Shown here one piece after another: positions 33,250-41,062 of a DNA stretch of 64,000 nt. The notes beneath the pieces were generated by a model. It did not search any database. It saw only the letters and a list, made by a program, of their open reading frames with translations, and was not told the origin of the DNA. The position numbers were made by a program, and so were the translations under genes. Source of the DNA: Aequorivita sp. UBA3180 (GTDB lineage: Bacteria > Bacteroidota > Bacteroidia > Flavobacteriales > Flavobacteriaceae); assembly GCA_002364215.1 (NCBI GenBank), contig DEXQ01000008.1:1468-65467 (forward strand), given 5' to 3'. Positions within the stretch are counted from its first letter, which is position 1; each line of letters begins with the position of its first letter.

Positions 33250-34056
33250 ATGCCAAAAACAGTACTCATTACAGGCGGTTCTTCGGGAATTGGTAAAGCC
33301 ATTGGCGAATATCTTACCGAAAAAGGCTATCGCGTTTTTGGAACCAGCCGAAATCCCCAGAATATTACTAATTCAGCATTTCCACTTCTGAAAATGAACG
33401 TGAATGAAACTGAGTCCATCGAAGCGGTTATTGCTGAAGTTATAGGCAAAGCTCAAAGAATTGATGTTGTTATAAACAACGCTGGGGTAGGCATAACGGG
33501 CCCAATTGAAGAAACTCCTGAAAGTGAAATTAAAAAAGCGTTCGACACCAATTTTCACGGCCCTATAAATGTTATAAAAGCTGTGTTGCCACAAATGCGC
33601 AAACAAGGTTTTGGGCATATTTTGAATATTACTTCTATCGCGGCATATATGGGACTTCCGTATCGTGGTATTTACTCTGCCAGCAAGGCGGCCTTGGAAA
33701 TTGCCATTGAGGCTATGCGCATGGAAACCTTGCAGTTTGGTGTAAAAATGACCAACATCGCTCCGGGCGATTTTGCCACCAACATTGCAGCGGGCCGTTA
33801 CCACGCTCCGGTTTTGGAAAATTCCCCATATAAAAAAGATTACGGTAACACCTTAAAAACCATGAACGAACATGTGGACAATGGCGGTAATCCGTTGGAA
33901 ATGGCAAAAGTGGTCCATAAAATTATTGAAACCGAAAACCCCCGAATCCACTATAAAGTAGGCTCTTCATTGCAGAAATTTTCTATTGTGCTAAAAAGAA
34001 TCCTGCCCGATAAGGTCTATGAACGGATGCTTTTGCGGCATTATGGGTTGAAGTAA
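33250..34056 (+). CDS. short-chain dehydrogenase/reductase
   Basis: Classical SDR that oxidises or reduces a hydroxyl or keto group with NAD(P); the substrate is unknown. ATG 33250 (MPKTVLITGGSSGIGKAIG) gives the standard N-terminus with the TGxxxGIG nucleotide motif at residues 8-14. NNAGVGITG lies near residue 83, the catalytic Ser is in ITSIAAYMG and the YxxxK motif is YSASK near 155. Then comes the IAPGDFATNI block. The length of 268 residues is normal. A longer frame from 33202 has no family support. It is followed closely by the small membrane protein gene. Confidence 0.93.
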   Translation: MPKTVLITGGSSGIGKAIGEYLTEKGYRVFGTSRNPQNITNSAFPLLKMNVNETESIEAVIAEVIGKAQRIDVVINNAGVGITGPIEETPESEIKKAFDTNFHGPINVIKAVLPQMRKQGFGHILNITSIAAYMGLPYRGIYSASKAALEIAIEAMRMETLQFGVKMTNIAPGDFATNIAAGRYHAPVLENSPYKKDYGNTLKTMNEHVDNGGNPLEMAKVVHKIIETENPRIHYKVGSSLQKFSIVLKRILPDKVYERMLLRHYGLK

Positions 34057-34064
34057 AAGGGAAT

Positions 34065-34394
34065 ATGTTTATGAAATTTTATTTAAAAATTTTATTGACA
34101 ATATCATATTTAGTGGGATTGGCTTATGCGGTAACATTTTATTATATAGATTTTTTTCTTTGGATAACGAATAATCTAGTTCCTTTTGAATATCAAAACC
34201 TTCTAGTTTGCATACTGTATTTACCAGCGTTAGCTTATTTAATTTTTAGAATTTGGAAATTCAAAAACATTGATAAAAACACAAAAGGGAATTGGACTGT
34301 ATTATTACTATTTGTGAGTATAGTTACTATGCCCATTTATATATGGAGAAAGGACGATATTTTTATTGAGGAAAACGACAATAAAAGGAACTAG
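34065..34394 (+). CDS. small membrane protein, unrecognised
   Basis: A 109-residue protein starting 8 nt after the SDR stop. It has three hydrophobic stretches: about residues 4-30 (FYLKILLTISYLVGLAYAVTF), 44-66 (LLVCILYLPALAYLIF) and 80-97 (WTVLLLFVSIVTMPIYIW). The C-terminus is short and acidic. An inner-membrane location is likely. No family was recognised and no catalytic motif was seen. Its stop lies just before a 21-bp tandem repeat array. Confidence 0.65.
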   Translation: MFMKFYLKILLTISYLVGLAYAVTFYYIDFFLWITNNLVPFEYQNLLVCILYLPALAYLIFRIWKFKNIDKNTKGNWTVLLLFVSIVTMPIYIWRKDDIFIEENDNKRN

Positions 34395-34400
34395 ATTATC

Positions 34401-34610
34401 CCCACATTCCTATTTTTATTACCCATATTTCACATTTTACTTTCCGCATTTCATATTTTCCTTTTTTACTTTCACATTTTACCTCCCACCTTTCATATTT
34501 CACTTTCGAAATTTCACGTTTTACCATTCACATTTCACATTCTTCTTCCCACATTTCACATTTTCACTCGAACAATTCACATTTTCCTCCCCGCAATTCA
34601 CATTTTCCTT
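34401..34610. repeat. array of ten degenerate 21-bp tandem repeats
   Basis: Ten consecutive 21-nt units fit 34401-34610 without gaps, plus a partial unit to about 34618. The consensus is close to CCC-ACATTTCACATTTTCCTT. The plus strand is almost purely pyrimidine with A. The 345-nt space between the membrane protein gene and the transaldolase gene holds this array, followed by 120 nt of AT-rich DNA. An open frame runs through the array (34366-34659), but its coding value is doubtful. Confidence 0.85.
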
Positions 34611-34738
34611 CCCGCAACAACAGACAACCTATAACAGAGAATTGAGAACAGACAACTAACTTATAAATCTTTTTCAACAACGCTATTTCATGGAAACATT
34701 CTTCGCTATTTTTACATCAATAATATAAATCCACATTT

Positions 34739-35392
34739 ATGAAATTCTTTATCGATACCGCAAACCTAGACCAAATACGCGAAGCCCAAGATTTGGGCGT
34801 ACTTGACGGCGTAACTACAAACCCATCATTGATGGCGAAGGAAGGCATCACCGGCCGAAACAACATCTTAAAACATTATGTGGACATCTGCAATATTGTG
34901 GATGGCGACGTGTCTGCAGAGGTAATTGCAACCGATTTTAAAGAAATGGTCAAGGAAGGCGAGGAGCTTGCTGAACTTCACCCGCAGATCGTGGTAAAAG
35001 TGCCAATGATAAAGGAGGGGGTAAAAGCAATTAAATATTTTACCGACCACGGTATCCGTACCAATTGTACCCTCGTTTTTTCCGCAGGGCAAGCTTTGTT
35101 GGCTGCCAAAGCCGGAGCAACATACGTTTCCCCTTTTATCGGGAGATTGGACGATATTTCAACCGATGGCTTGGAACTTATTGCGGACATCCGTTTGATT
35201 TATGACAACTACGGTTTCGAGACGCAAATTCTTGCAGCCTCCGTGCGCCACACCATGCACGTTATCAATTGTGCAAAAATTGGTGCCGATGTTATGACAG
35301 GGCCGCTTTCATCCATTGAAGGTCTGCTTAAACATCCGTTGACAGATAGTGGTTTAAAACAATTTTTGGAAGATTACAAAAAGGGGAATTAA
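34739..35392 (+). CDS. fructose-6-phosphate aldolase / transaldolase (FSA-type)
   Basis: Small class I aldolase of the transaldolase superfamily. The Schiff-base lysine is K87 in IVVKVPM. The opening MKFFIDTANLDQIREAQ, the block DGVTTNPSLMAKEG, the segment NCTLVFSAGQALLAAKAGATYVSPF (read in two parts) and ILAASVRH are all typical. At 217 residues it belongs to the short FSA/TalC group, most members of which are true transaldolases in the pentose phosphate pathway; the sequence alone does not separate the two activities. It is monocistronic. A TATTTTTA box at 34707-34714 is a weak promoter candidate. Confidence 0.93.
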   Translation: MKFFIDTANLDQIREAQDLGVLDGVTTNPSLMAKEGITGRNNILKHYVDICNIVDGDVSAEVIATDFKEMVKEGEELAELHPQIVVKVPMIKEGVKAIKYFTDHGIRTNCTLVFSAGQALLAAKAGATYVSPFIGRLDDISTDGLELIADIRLIYDNYGFETQILAASVRHTMHVINCAKIGADVMTGPLSSIEGLLKHPLTDSGLKQFLEDYKKGN

Positions 35393-35451
35393 TTTTTGTT
35401 TCGGCGCTCCGTCGCACGACAAGTTTTGATCATTGATTGAAGGTGAAAATA

Positions 35452-36846
35452 TTATCTATTCAAAAAACCTAAAAGCAGCTCTTCAAAATTTGTATTGAAT
35501 AGGTTGGTTTTTCCTTCAAGGATTATCCCATCCTTATCAAGGACTATTGCACTGTTTTTATACCTTAGAAGAAGTTTTTTTTCAGCATCGCTCAAATTCT
35601 CTATCTGAAATTCCTGCAAGGGATTGTAACCCGATTTTGAAATAGTTTGCCGCCATTTTTTGAAGTGGGTATCAGTGTTAATTCCCAAAAAGTCATACTC
35701 GGGGTACTTTGACTTCAGTTCGGCAGCGCGGCTGTGAATGTTTTTGTAGTGGGCGGTTGATTGCCCAGACCAGAAATATATGACGGTAGGTGCTTTAATA
35801 ATGCTTAACAAGTCTTTTACAACATTTTCGGTATTGACCAAAGCCACATTGGGTACTGTGTTTCCGGGAGTAAGTTTTACAGTAGTCTCAAGCATTTTGG
35901 AAACTTCTGCAATATGTTTATTATTAGTGTTCATTTTTGAAAATTCCTCAAAAAACCTTCTTTCTTCCTTGGCATCATTTGCGTTTAATAAATACCAAAG
36001 GGCGTTATTTCGCAATAAGCTATTTTTAAGCGTATCTGAAGTCACTAAACTATCAATCAATTGGATTTTCCGATGATTAAAGTCGTATGAGTTGCGATCT
36101 ACCATTGCTACATTATCATATTCTGAGTATATAACATTCTCAAAATACCGGTTCATAAAGCGATAATAGGGGTAATAAAACCTGAGTTCATCACGTTCAA
36201 AATCTACATCATTTCTGTAATCAAAAAAGTGCTGGTCAAATTTTTCTGGATTGCTTCGGTTGGCCGCTGTGTATTTTTCTTTTTTTATAAAATAATCATA
36301 GTTAATGTTTGCCAAAGCTGCGTTTTTGAAACCTTCGGCAACCTCATATCTATTTATAAAATCTTGATATTCCTGAAGCTTTAGTTGCTTCAGTGAATCT
36401 ATTTTACGGGTAAATTCTTCTGAAGAAAGCGTATACCAATTTGGTAAATTATTATTTTCAGTCTCATTTTTTAAATAGAGATACATCAACAGATTGTTCT
36501 GCTCACCACCTCTTCCTGAATAGGCCAGAGATTCGTCAAAATCCATAGTGTTAATGTGCATCAATAAACTATCGCCAGGTTCAATATAGAAAACCTGGGT
36601 TTCACTATGCATAAAGTTATAGAGCCCAGCTTTTATTTTGTCTGTTTTGTATAAAAAGAAGTTGTTTGAATCAAGTTTTACTGTATCCAGAATTTCGTTT
36701 CCACGGGAAAAAATAATAAAATCCAATGTTGGGTTTACTATCTGTCCGCTTATCCAGGTAGTTTGTACGGCATTTTCTTCCGTGTCTTTACAGGATAGCA
36801 ATAAAGTAAGTAATAAAAGAGGAAGTATTTTTTTAAACAATCGCAC
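35452..36846 (-). CDS. TlpA-like thioredoxin-fold lipoprotein
   Basis: Envelope protein with a long helical N-terminal part and a C-terminal thioredoxin-like domain. The signal peptide ends in the lipobox LLSC near residue 19. Residues about 25-130 resemble the DUF4369-like N-domain of Bacteroidota TlpA homologues (IFSRGNEILDTVKLDSNNFF). The thioredoxin fold starts near residue 330 (VPNVALVNTENVVKDLLSI, then APTVIYFWSGQSTAHYKNI). The position where redox-active members have CxxC reads SGQSTA, so a disulfide oxidoreductase role is unlikely. It may have a structural or binding function. Confidence 0.8.
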   Translation of the reverse strand: MRLFKKILPLLLLTLLLSCKDTEENAVQTTWISGQIVNPTLDFIIFSRGNEILDTVKLDSNNFFLYKTDKIKAGLYNFMHSETQVFYIEPGDSLLMHINTMDFDESLAYSGRGGEQNNLLMYLYLKNETENNNLPNWYTLSSEEFTRKIDSLKQLKLQEYQDFINRYEVAEGFKNAALANINYDYFIKKEKYTAANRSNPEKFDQHFFDYRNDVDFERDELRFYYPYYRFMNRYFENVIYSEYDNVAMVDRNSYDFNHRKIQLIDSLVTSDTLKNSLLRNNALWYLLNANDAKEERRFFEEFSKMNTNNKHIAEVSKMLETTVKLTPGNTVPNVALVNTENVVKDLLSIIKAPTVIYFWSGQSTAHYKNIHSRAAELKSKYPEYDFLGINTDTHFKKWRQTISKSGYNPLQEFQIENLSDAEKKLLLRYKNSAIVLDKDGIILEGKTNLFNTNFEELLLGFLNR

Positions 36847-36957
36847 GCACTTAAGGATTAATAAACAAATGTAGACGACCCTTATAATGCAATTTGTTAA
36901 ATGGTAGTTAAAAGGATTTTTAAAACGTTAATGTTTTCAGCGTTACACTTAAATAGC

Positions 36958-36965
36958 TACTTTTG
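36958..36965 (+). promoter_or_regulatory. -7 box TACTTTTG of the ABC-F gene
   Basis: A perfect TAnnTTTG box lies 18 nt before the ATG at 36984. The DNA upstream contains TTGTTAAATGG, similar to the half-site before the sensor kinase gene. Confidence 0.5.
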
Positions 36966-36983
36966 CGCAAAATTTAAAAATTT

Positions 36984-38609
36984 ATGCTTTCAGTTTCAAA
37001 TCTTTCGGTGCAATTTGGTAAAAGAGTATTGTTTGACGAGGTGAGCACACAGTTCACAAGTGGCAATATTTATGGAATTATAGGCGCCAATGGAGCCGGA
37101 AAATCCACTTTTCTAAAAATCATTTCAGGCAAGCAGGATCCTACTTCCGGCCATGTTCATTTAGAAAAGGGCAAACGTATGTCTGTACTTGAACAAAACC
37201 ACAATGCTTATGATGACTTTATGGTGCTGGAAACCGTAGTGCGTGGTAATAAGGAATTGTTTTCCATAAAAACCCAAATAGACAAACTGTACGAAGATTA
37301 TACGGATGATAATGCCGAAAAAATTGGTGAACTACAGGTGGCTTTTGAAGAAATGAACGGTTGGAACGCCGACAGTGATGCCGCAGCCATGCTTTCAAAT
37401 CTTGGTATTGACGAAAGCCTGCATTATACAATGATGAAGGATTTGGATGGAAAACAAAAAGTACGTGTGCTTTTGGCCCAAGCGCTTTTTGGAAATCCGG
37501 ATGTGCTTATTATGGATGAGCCCACCAACGATTTGGATTATGAAACTATCAATTGGCTTGAAAACTTCCTTGCAAATTATGATAACTGCGTGATTGTTGT
37601 TTCCCACGACCGTCACTTTCTCGATGCTGTATGCACCCACATCAGCGATATTGATTTTGGCAAAATAAACCACTATAGTGGTAACTATACTTTCTGGTAC
37701 GAAAGTAGCCAACTTGCAGCACGCCAACGTGCACAGCAAAACAAAAAAGCAGAGGAAAAACGTAAAGAGCTGCAGGAGTTCATCATGCGTTTCAGTGCAA
37801 ACGTAGCAAAAAGTAAACAGGCAACTTCACGTAAAAAGATGCTCGAAAAACTTAACGTAGAAGAAATAAAACCTTCAAGCCGCCGCTACCCGGCAATTAT
37901 TTTTGAACGCGATCGTGAAGCGGGGGACCAGATTTTGAATGTTGAAAACCTATCTGCTTCTATCGATGGAGAAGTGCTTTTCAAGAATGTAGATATCAAT
38001 TTGGCAAAAGGTGATAAGGTTATTATTTATTCGCGCGACTCTCGCGCTGCAACTGCCTTTTATGAAATATTAAACAGCCACGCAAAGGCAGATACTGGTT
38101 CTTTTCAATGGGGGATTACCACTAATCAAAGTTACCTTCCATTGGATAATGAAGAATTTTTCAAAAACAACCTTTCATTGGTAGATTGGTTACGCCAATA
38201 TGCTAAAACAGAGGAGGAGCGTGAAGAAGTTTTCTTACGTGGATTTTTGGGCAAAATGCTTTTCAGTGGTGAAGAGGCCTTGAAGAAAAGCAACGTGCTT
38301 TCGGGTGGGGAAAAAGTACGCTGTATGCTAAGCCGAATGATGATGCAGCGTGCCAACGTTCTGATGCTCGACGAACCTACAAATCATTTGGATTTGGAAT
38401 CAATTACCGCTTTCAACAATTCCTTGAAAAATTTTAAAGGAACCATTTTGTTAACCACCCACGACCATGAATTTGCACAAACGGTGGGTAACCGCATTAT
38501 AGAACTTACACCAAACGGTGCTATTGATCGCTATATGACTTTTGATGAATATATGGGCGATAAAAAAATAAAGGAGTTACGCGAGAAAATGTATTCCGTA
38601 GAGGCTTAA
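36984..38609 (+). CDS. ABC-F family ATPase (YbiT-like) with a degenerate second nucleotide site
   Basis: Soluble tandem-ATPase of the ABC-F type, which acts on the ribosome and not in transport. NBD1 has an intact Walker A GANGAGKST (residues 34-42) and Walker B VLIMDEPTNDLD, but its signature reads LDGKQKV in place of LSGGQ. The linker RFSANVAKSKQATSRKKMLEKL matches YbiT. In NBD2 the Walker A place reads YSRDSRAATAF (about residue 348), without the GxxGxGKS lysine, while LSGGEKVR and LMLDEPTNHLD are intact. One composite ATP site is therefore canonical and the other degenerate. The length of 541 residues is near YbiT. It is monocistronic and ends at a hairpin terminator. Confidence 0.92.
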   Translation: MLSVSNLSVQFGKRVLFDEVSTQFTSGNIYGIIGANGAGKSTFLKIISGKQDPTSGHVHLEKGKRMSVLEQNHNAYDDFMVLETVVRGNKELFSIKTQIDKLYEDYTDDNAEKIGELQVAFEEMNGWNADSDAAAMLSNLGIDESLHYTMMKDLDGKQKVRVLLAQALFGNPDVLIMDEPTNDLDYETINWLENFLANYDNCVIVVSHDRHFLDAVCTHISDIDFGKINHYSGNYTFWYESSQLAARQRAQQNKKAEEKRKELQEFIMRFSANVAKSKQATSRKKMLEKLNVEEIKPSSRRYPAIIFERDREAGDQILNVENLSASIDGEVLFKNVDINLAKGDKVIIYSRDSRAATAFYEILNSHAKADTGSFQWGITTNQSYLPLDNEEFFKNNLSLVDWLRQYAKTEEEREEVFLRGFLGKMLFSGEEALKKSNVLSGGEKVRCMLSRMMMQRANVLMLDEPTNHLDLESITAFNNSLKNFKGTILLTTHDHEFAQTVGNRIIELTPNGAIDRYMTFDEYMGDKKIKELREKMYSVEA

Positions 38610-38630
38610 GATTGTTATCGAAATTTCATA

Positions 38631-38677
38631 AAAAAGGCAGGCTTTATCTGAAAAAATCAAATAGAGCCTGTCTTTTT
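38631..38677. terminator. terminator of the ABC-F gene
   Basis: AAAAAGGCAGGCT (38631-38643) pairs with AGCCTGTCTTTTT (38665-38677) with one G-T pair and a 21-nt loop. It reaches the stop codon of the convergent RDD gene. Confidence 0.7.
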
Positions 38678-39098
38678 AATTTAATAAATGATACTGTTTT
38701 TCAACAGTTTTCGTGTTACAAAAACCGTCTTCAATAGTAAAGCCATTTATCAAAAATACAGTTGCACTGATTGGCCAAAATATAATGCTGAGAATTTTTA
38801 ATAGGGTTCGATAAATTCGATTTTTTAATTTTAATTGCTTACCACTAACAGAAATCGTTCTGATTTTCAATACTTCTTTACCAATAGTAACTGAATTTCC
38901 AAAAACGTCACATAAAATAAAATACATCAAATAGAATAAAAAGGATAGACTTAATCCCCAAGTTATGTGATGGTTAAATAATAAATATTCACCCAGTTCC
39001 CATTCAAATTTAAAAAAGTTTGTTGCTACACTTGCGATAACACCAATTATCGTCAAATCCAACAATAGAGCGAGTATTCTTTTGCTTTTAGTGCTCAT
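38676..39098 (-). CDS. RDD family membrane protein
   Basis: Inner-membrane protein of 140 residues with RDD-like layout: a first helix with an early charged motif (RILALLLDLTIIGVIASVA), a second helix (LSLSFLFYLMYFILCDVFGNSVTIGKEVLKI, read in parts) and a third (IIFWPISATVFLIN). The typical Arg-Asp-Asp is reduced to LLLDL in the first helix. RDD proteins are thought to be transporters or exporters in some cases, but the function here is unknown. It lies 27 nt behind the DUF2007 gene and is probably cotranscribed with it. Confidence 0.82.
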   Translation of the reverse strand: MSTKSKRILALLLDLTIIGVIASVATNFFKFEWELGEYLLFNHHITWGLSLSFLFYLMYFILCDVFGNSVTIGKEVLKIRTISVSGKQLKLKNRIYRTLLKILSIIFWPISATVFLINGFTIEDGFCNTKTVEKQYHLLN

Positions 39099-39125
39099 TG
39101 TTACATTGTATTTTTTAAGGATTTA

Positions 39126-39368
39126 CTATTCCTCAATTTCCTTCAAATAGGCATCCACAATTGGTTGGGCAATGGCAAGTTCATCTTTGCGAACAAATAC
39201 ACGAACTTGATCGTCATATTTACTTCCCGAACCAAACATGACTCCACTTTGTTCATCGTCCCGAAGTATTGGGGTGATATTTGCGTCCTCCAATCTTCCT
39301 ACTAATCCTGTTGCTATTATATCGGAGCCTGTATATATGCGAACGGTTTCTTCTTTGTTTTCTGACAT
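39126..39368 (-). CDS. DUF2007 (signal-transducing-protein-like) small protein
   Basis: An 80-residue soluble protein with the pattern VRIYTGSDIIATGLVGRLEDANI followed by acidic loops and VRVFVRKDELAIAQPIVDAYL, which matches the DUF2007 (DUF-type PII-like fold) family. The function is unknown. No signal peptide is present. It starts an apparent two-gene unit with the RDD protein. Confidence 0.85.
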   Translation of the reverse strand: MSENKEETVRIYTGSDIIATGLVGRLEDANITPILRDDEQSGVMFGSGSKYDDQVRVFVRKDELAIAQPIVDAYLKEIEE

Positions 39369-39425
39369 GATTTTAAATTATTTGTTATTAAATCAATAAG
39401 TTATTTATTTTACTCAATACTGAAA

Positions 39426-40142
39426 TCAAGCATTGTAATATTTACTTTTCCAAATGGCGCCGTTGAAATTTTTTCCTTTTGAAAAGCCATAAAAAATTAT
39501 CATTCCGCCCACACCTTTGAAAATGAAAAGGAATAAAAAAAGATATTCCGCAAAAGTTGCGTTCGGGGTGAACCATTGCATGGGCATTAAGGCAGTTATG
39601 AAAAGACTCAGTAAAGCTACGGTAAACACCAGATTTTCAAAATTTTTATAGGGCCACATCAATAATTTTCTAAACGGATGCAGATCATTTCCCCATTTGT
39701 GGATTAAGTAAAAATAATCGTTGCCCATTGGTGCAAATAGCAACGGATCGTCAGCATTTTCAAGTTTAAGAAGTTTTGCGGGAGCAACAATCTTAAAGTT
39801 TTTCAAGGCAATGCCGTGTTTGTTTTCAAGATTTCTAATTTCTGAAATTGCTTCTTCGGGAAAATCGCCCTTAAAAAAGTGTGATCCCAAAAAGCGTAAA
39901 CGATAATTTATGCAAAGATTCTTAATGTCATCTATGTGAAAAATGTGTGAACTTTCCAGTAAATCAAAATTAAAATGATTTTCAATTTCTACAGATTCTT
40001 TCTCTAGTGTTGCAAATATTGCTTCGCGCTGTTTTTTATTTTCAGAAAAAATTCGGTTTACTTCATCCATAACAGACTGCTCGTCAATTCGTTTTGAACG
40101 ATATTTCAACAGTTGTTTTTCAATATTGGTCCGAGAAAACAT
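39426..40142 (-). CDS. hypothetical protein with two C-terminal membrane segments
   Basis: No family was recognised. ATG 40142 (MFSRTNIEKQLLKYRSKRID) was chosen; a longer frame to 40190 adds sequence without support. The first about 165 residues are soluble and mostly helical (ENKKQREAIFATLEKESVEIE) with a later mixed part (RFLGSHFFKGDFPEEAISEI). Two hydrophobic helices follow near residues 180-200 (LVFTAVLLSLFITALMPM in part) and 212-233 (EYLFLFLFIFKGVGGMIIFYG). This suggests a cytoplasmic domain tethered to the membrane. An inverted repeat that overlaps its -7 region (40166-40184) may be an operator. Confidence 0.7.
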   Translation of the reverse strand: MFSRTNIEKQLLKYRSKRIDEQSVMDEVNRIFSENKKQREAIFATLEKESVEIENHFNFDLLESSHIFHIDDIKNLCINYRLRFLGSHFFKGDFPEEAISEIRNLENKHGIALKNFKIVAPAKLLKLENADDPLLFAPMGNDYFYLIHKWGNDLHPFRKLLMWPYKNFENLVFTVALLSLFITALMPMQWFTPNATFAEYLFLFLFIFKGVGGMIIFYGFSKGKNFNGAIWKSKYYNA

Positions 40143-40165
40143 AAGTTGCAATTTTTTGGAAAAAT

Positions 40166-40184
40166 AAATGTACACAGTACATTT
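40166..40184. promoter_or_regulatory. inverted repeat AAATGTAC-aca-GTACATTT
   Basis: A perfect 8-bp inverted repeat with a 3-nt centre contains TACATTTG on the plus strand (40178-40185) and TACATTTA on the minus strand (40172-40165). It could be a bidirectional promoter core or an operator for the divergent genes at 40142 and 40381. Confidence 0.4.
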
Positions 40185-40297
40185 GTGCAAAACAAGAATT
40201 TAACACAGTTTGAGTGAAATTTTAAATGTTGGAAACGCTTTTTCATTCATAGATAATTTGGCTTCGTATTTGCTATATTTACAATCTAATTTTTTAG

Positions 40298-40350
40298 GAA
40301 ATGTTCCGAACTGATTTGAAAATTTTCAGAAGTAACTTTTCGGACATTTC
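40298..40350 (+). promoter_or_regulatory. leader hairpin before the first fasciclin gene
   Basis: GAAATGTTCCGAA (40298-40310) pairs with TTCGGACATTTC (40339-40350) with one bulged T, and an inner CTGA/TCAG stem stacks inside. It ends 30 nt before the ATG at 40381 and has no T run, so it is more likely a 5' leader structure than a terminator. Confidence 0.45.
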
Positions 40351-40380
40351 GCTTTTCACTTTATTAAATTTCTTACACAA

Positions 40381-40959
40381 ATGAAGATCAAACATACATT
40401 CCTTTTAGTTTTCATAATTTGTTTTACAGCAACCGTATCCGCACAGAAGTACAAGTCAACTAAAAATGCAGAGGTTACCAAAATGTTGGGAGATAGCGAG
40501 TTTACTTCAAGTAAAACGTTTTATGAAAATATTGAAGAAGCTCCAGATTTTATGATTTTGGCTAAAATCTTAAAAAATGAACACTTGCGTAAAAAGTTGG
40601 AAAATCAAGAGATGGTTACCATTTTTGCAGTAGCGGATGAGGCGTTTTTAAACTTACCGAAGAAAAGCAGGGACTCAATTTTAGGAAATACCCCTTTAGT
40701 AAATTCAATGATAAAGTACCTAGCCGTGCCCGGAAGACTTGATAGCAATAGCCTTAAAACTGCAGTGGAGAAAAATAGCGGTAAGGCATACTTGACGACC
40801 ATTGAGGGGCACAGATTAGAAATTATGGAAAATGCGGGACAATTAATGCTAATTGATGAACATAAAAATATTGCCAGAGTTATAGCTCCAGACTATTATC
40901 ATAAAAATGGCTTTTTTCATATTATTGATGGGTTAATTTTTCCACCTTCGGAAGAATAG
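40381..40959 (+). CDS. fasciclin-domain secreted protein
   Basis: Exported protein with one fasciclin (FAS1) beta-propeller-like adhesion domain. The signal peptide MKIKHTFLLVFIICFTATVSAQ has a clear cleavage site before KY. The FAS1 part (about 45-190) shows TIFAVADEAFLNLPKK (the H1-like block), MIKYLAVPGRLDSNSLK, and the end IARVIAPDYYHKNGFFHIIDGLIFP. The H2-like end is diverged (HIIDGLIF, not HVVDxVLLP). The role is presumably cell-surface adhesion or matrix contact; the ligand is unknown. A hairpin lies in the leader and a terminator behind. Confidence 0.88.
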   Translation: MKIKHTFLLVFIICFTATVSAQKYKSTKNAEVTKMLGDSEFTSSKTFYENIEEAPDFMILAKILKNEHLRKKLENQEMVTIFAVADEAFLNLPKKSRDSILGNTPLVNSMIKYLAVPGRLDSNSLKTAVEKNSGKAYLTTIEGHRLEIMENAGQLMLIDEHKNIARVIAPDYYHKNGFFHIIDGLIFPPSEE

Positions 40960-40983
40960 TTTTATAAAAGTTAAATAAACCCT

Positions 40984-41021
40984 AAAGTCCGGAAACTGCA
41001 AAACCGTAGTTTCCGGACTTT
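40984..41021 (+). terminator. hairpin after the first fasciclin gene
   Basis: AAAGTCCGGAAACT (40984-40997) pairs perfectly with AGTTTCCGGACTTT (41008-41021). The T tract behind it is short, but the position directly after the stop supports termination. Confidence 0.7.
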
Positions 41022-41037
41022 CGTTTATATACACATA

Positions 41038-41047
41038 AACTTAAAAC
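41038..41047 (+). promoter_or_regulatory. leader motif AACTTAAAAC before the second fasciclin gene
   Basis: The 10-mer lies 15 nt before the ATG at 41063. It is the third copy of this leader motif in the window. Confidence 0.35.
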
Positions 41048-41062
41048 TAAAAACACATTATT

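Noticed and set aside
34366..34659. 97-codon open frame through the 21-bp repeat array
   Set aside because: Pyrimidine-rich DNA rarely forms stop codons, so an open frame is expected by chance. The frame begins inside the previous gene and has no promoter or family match.
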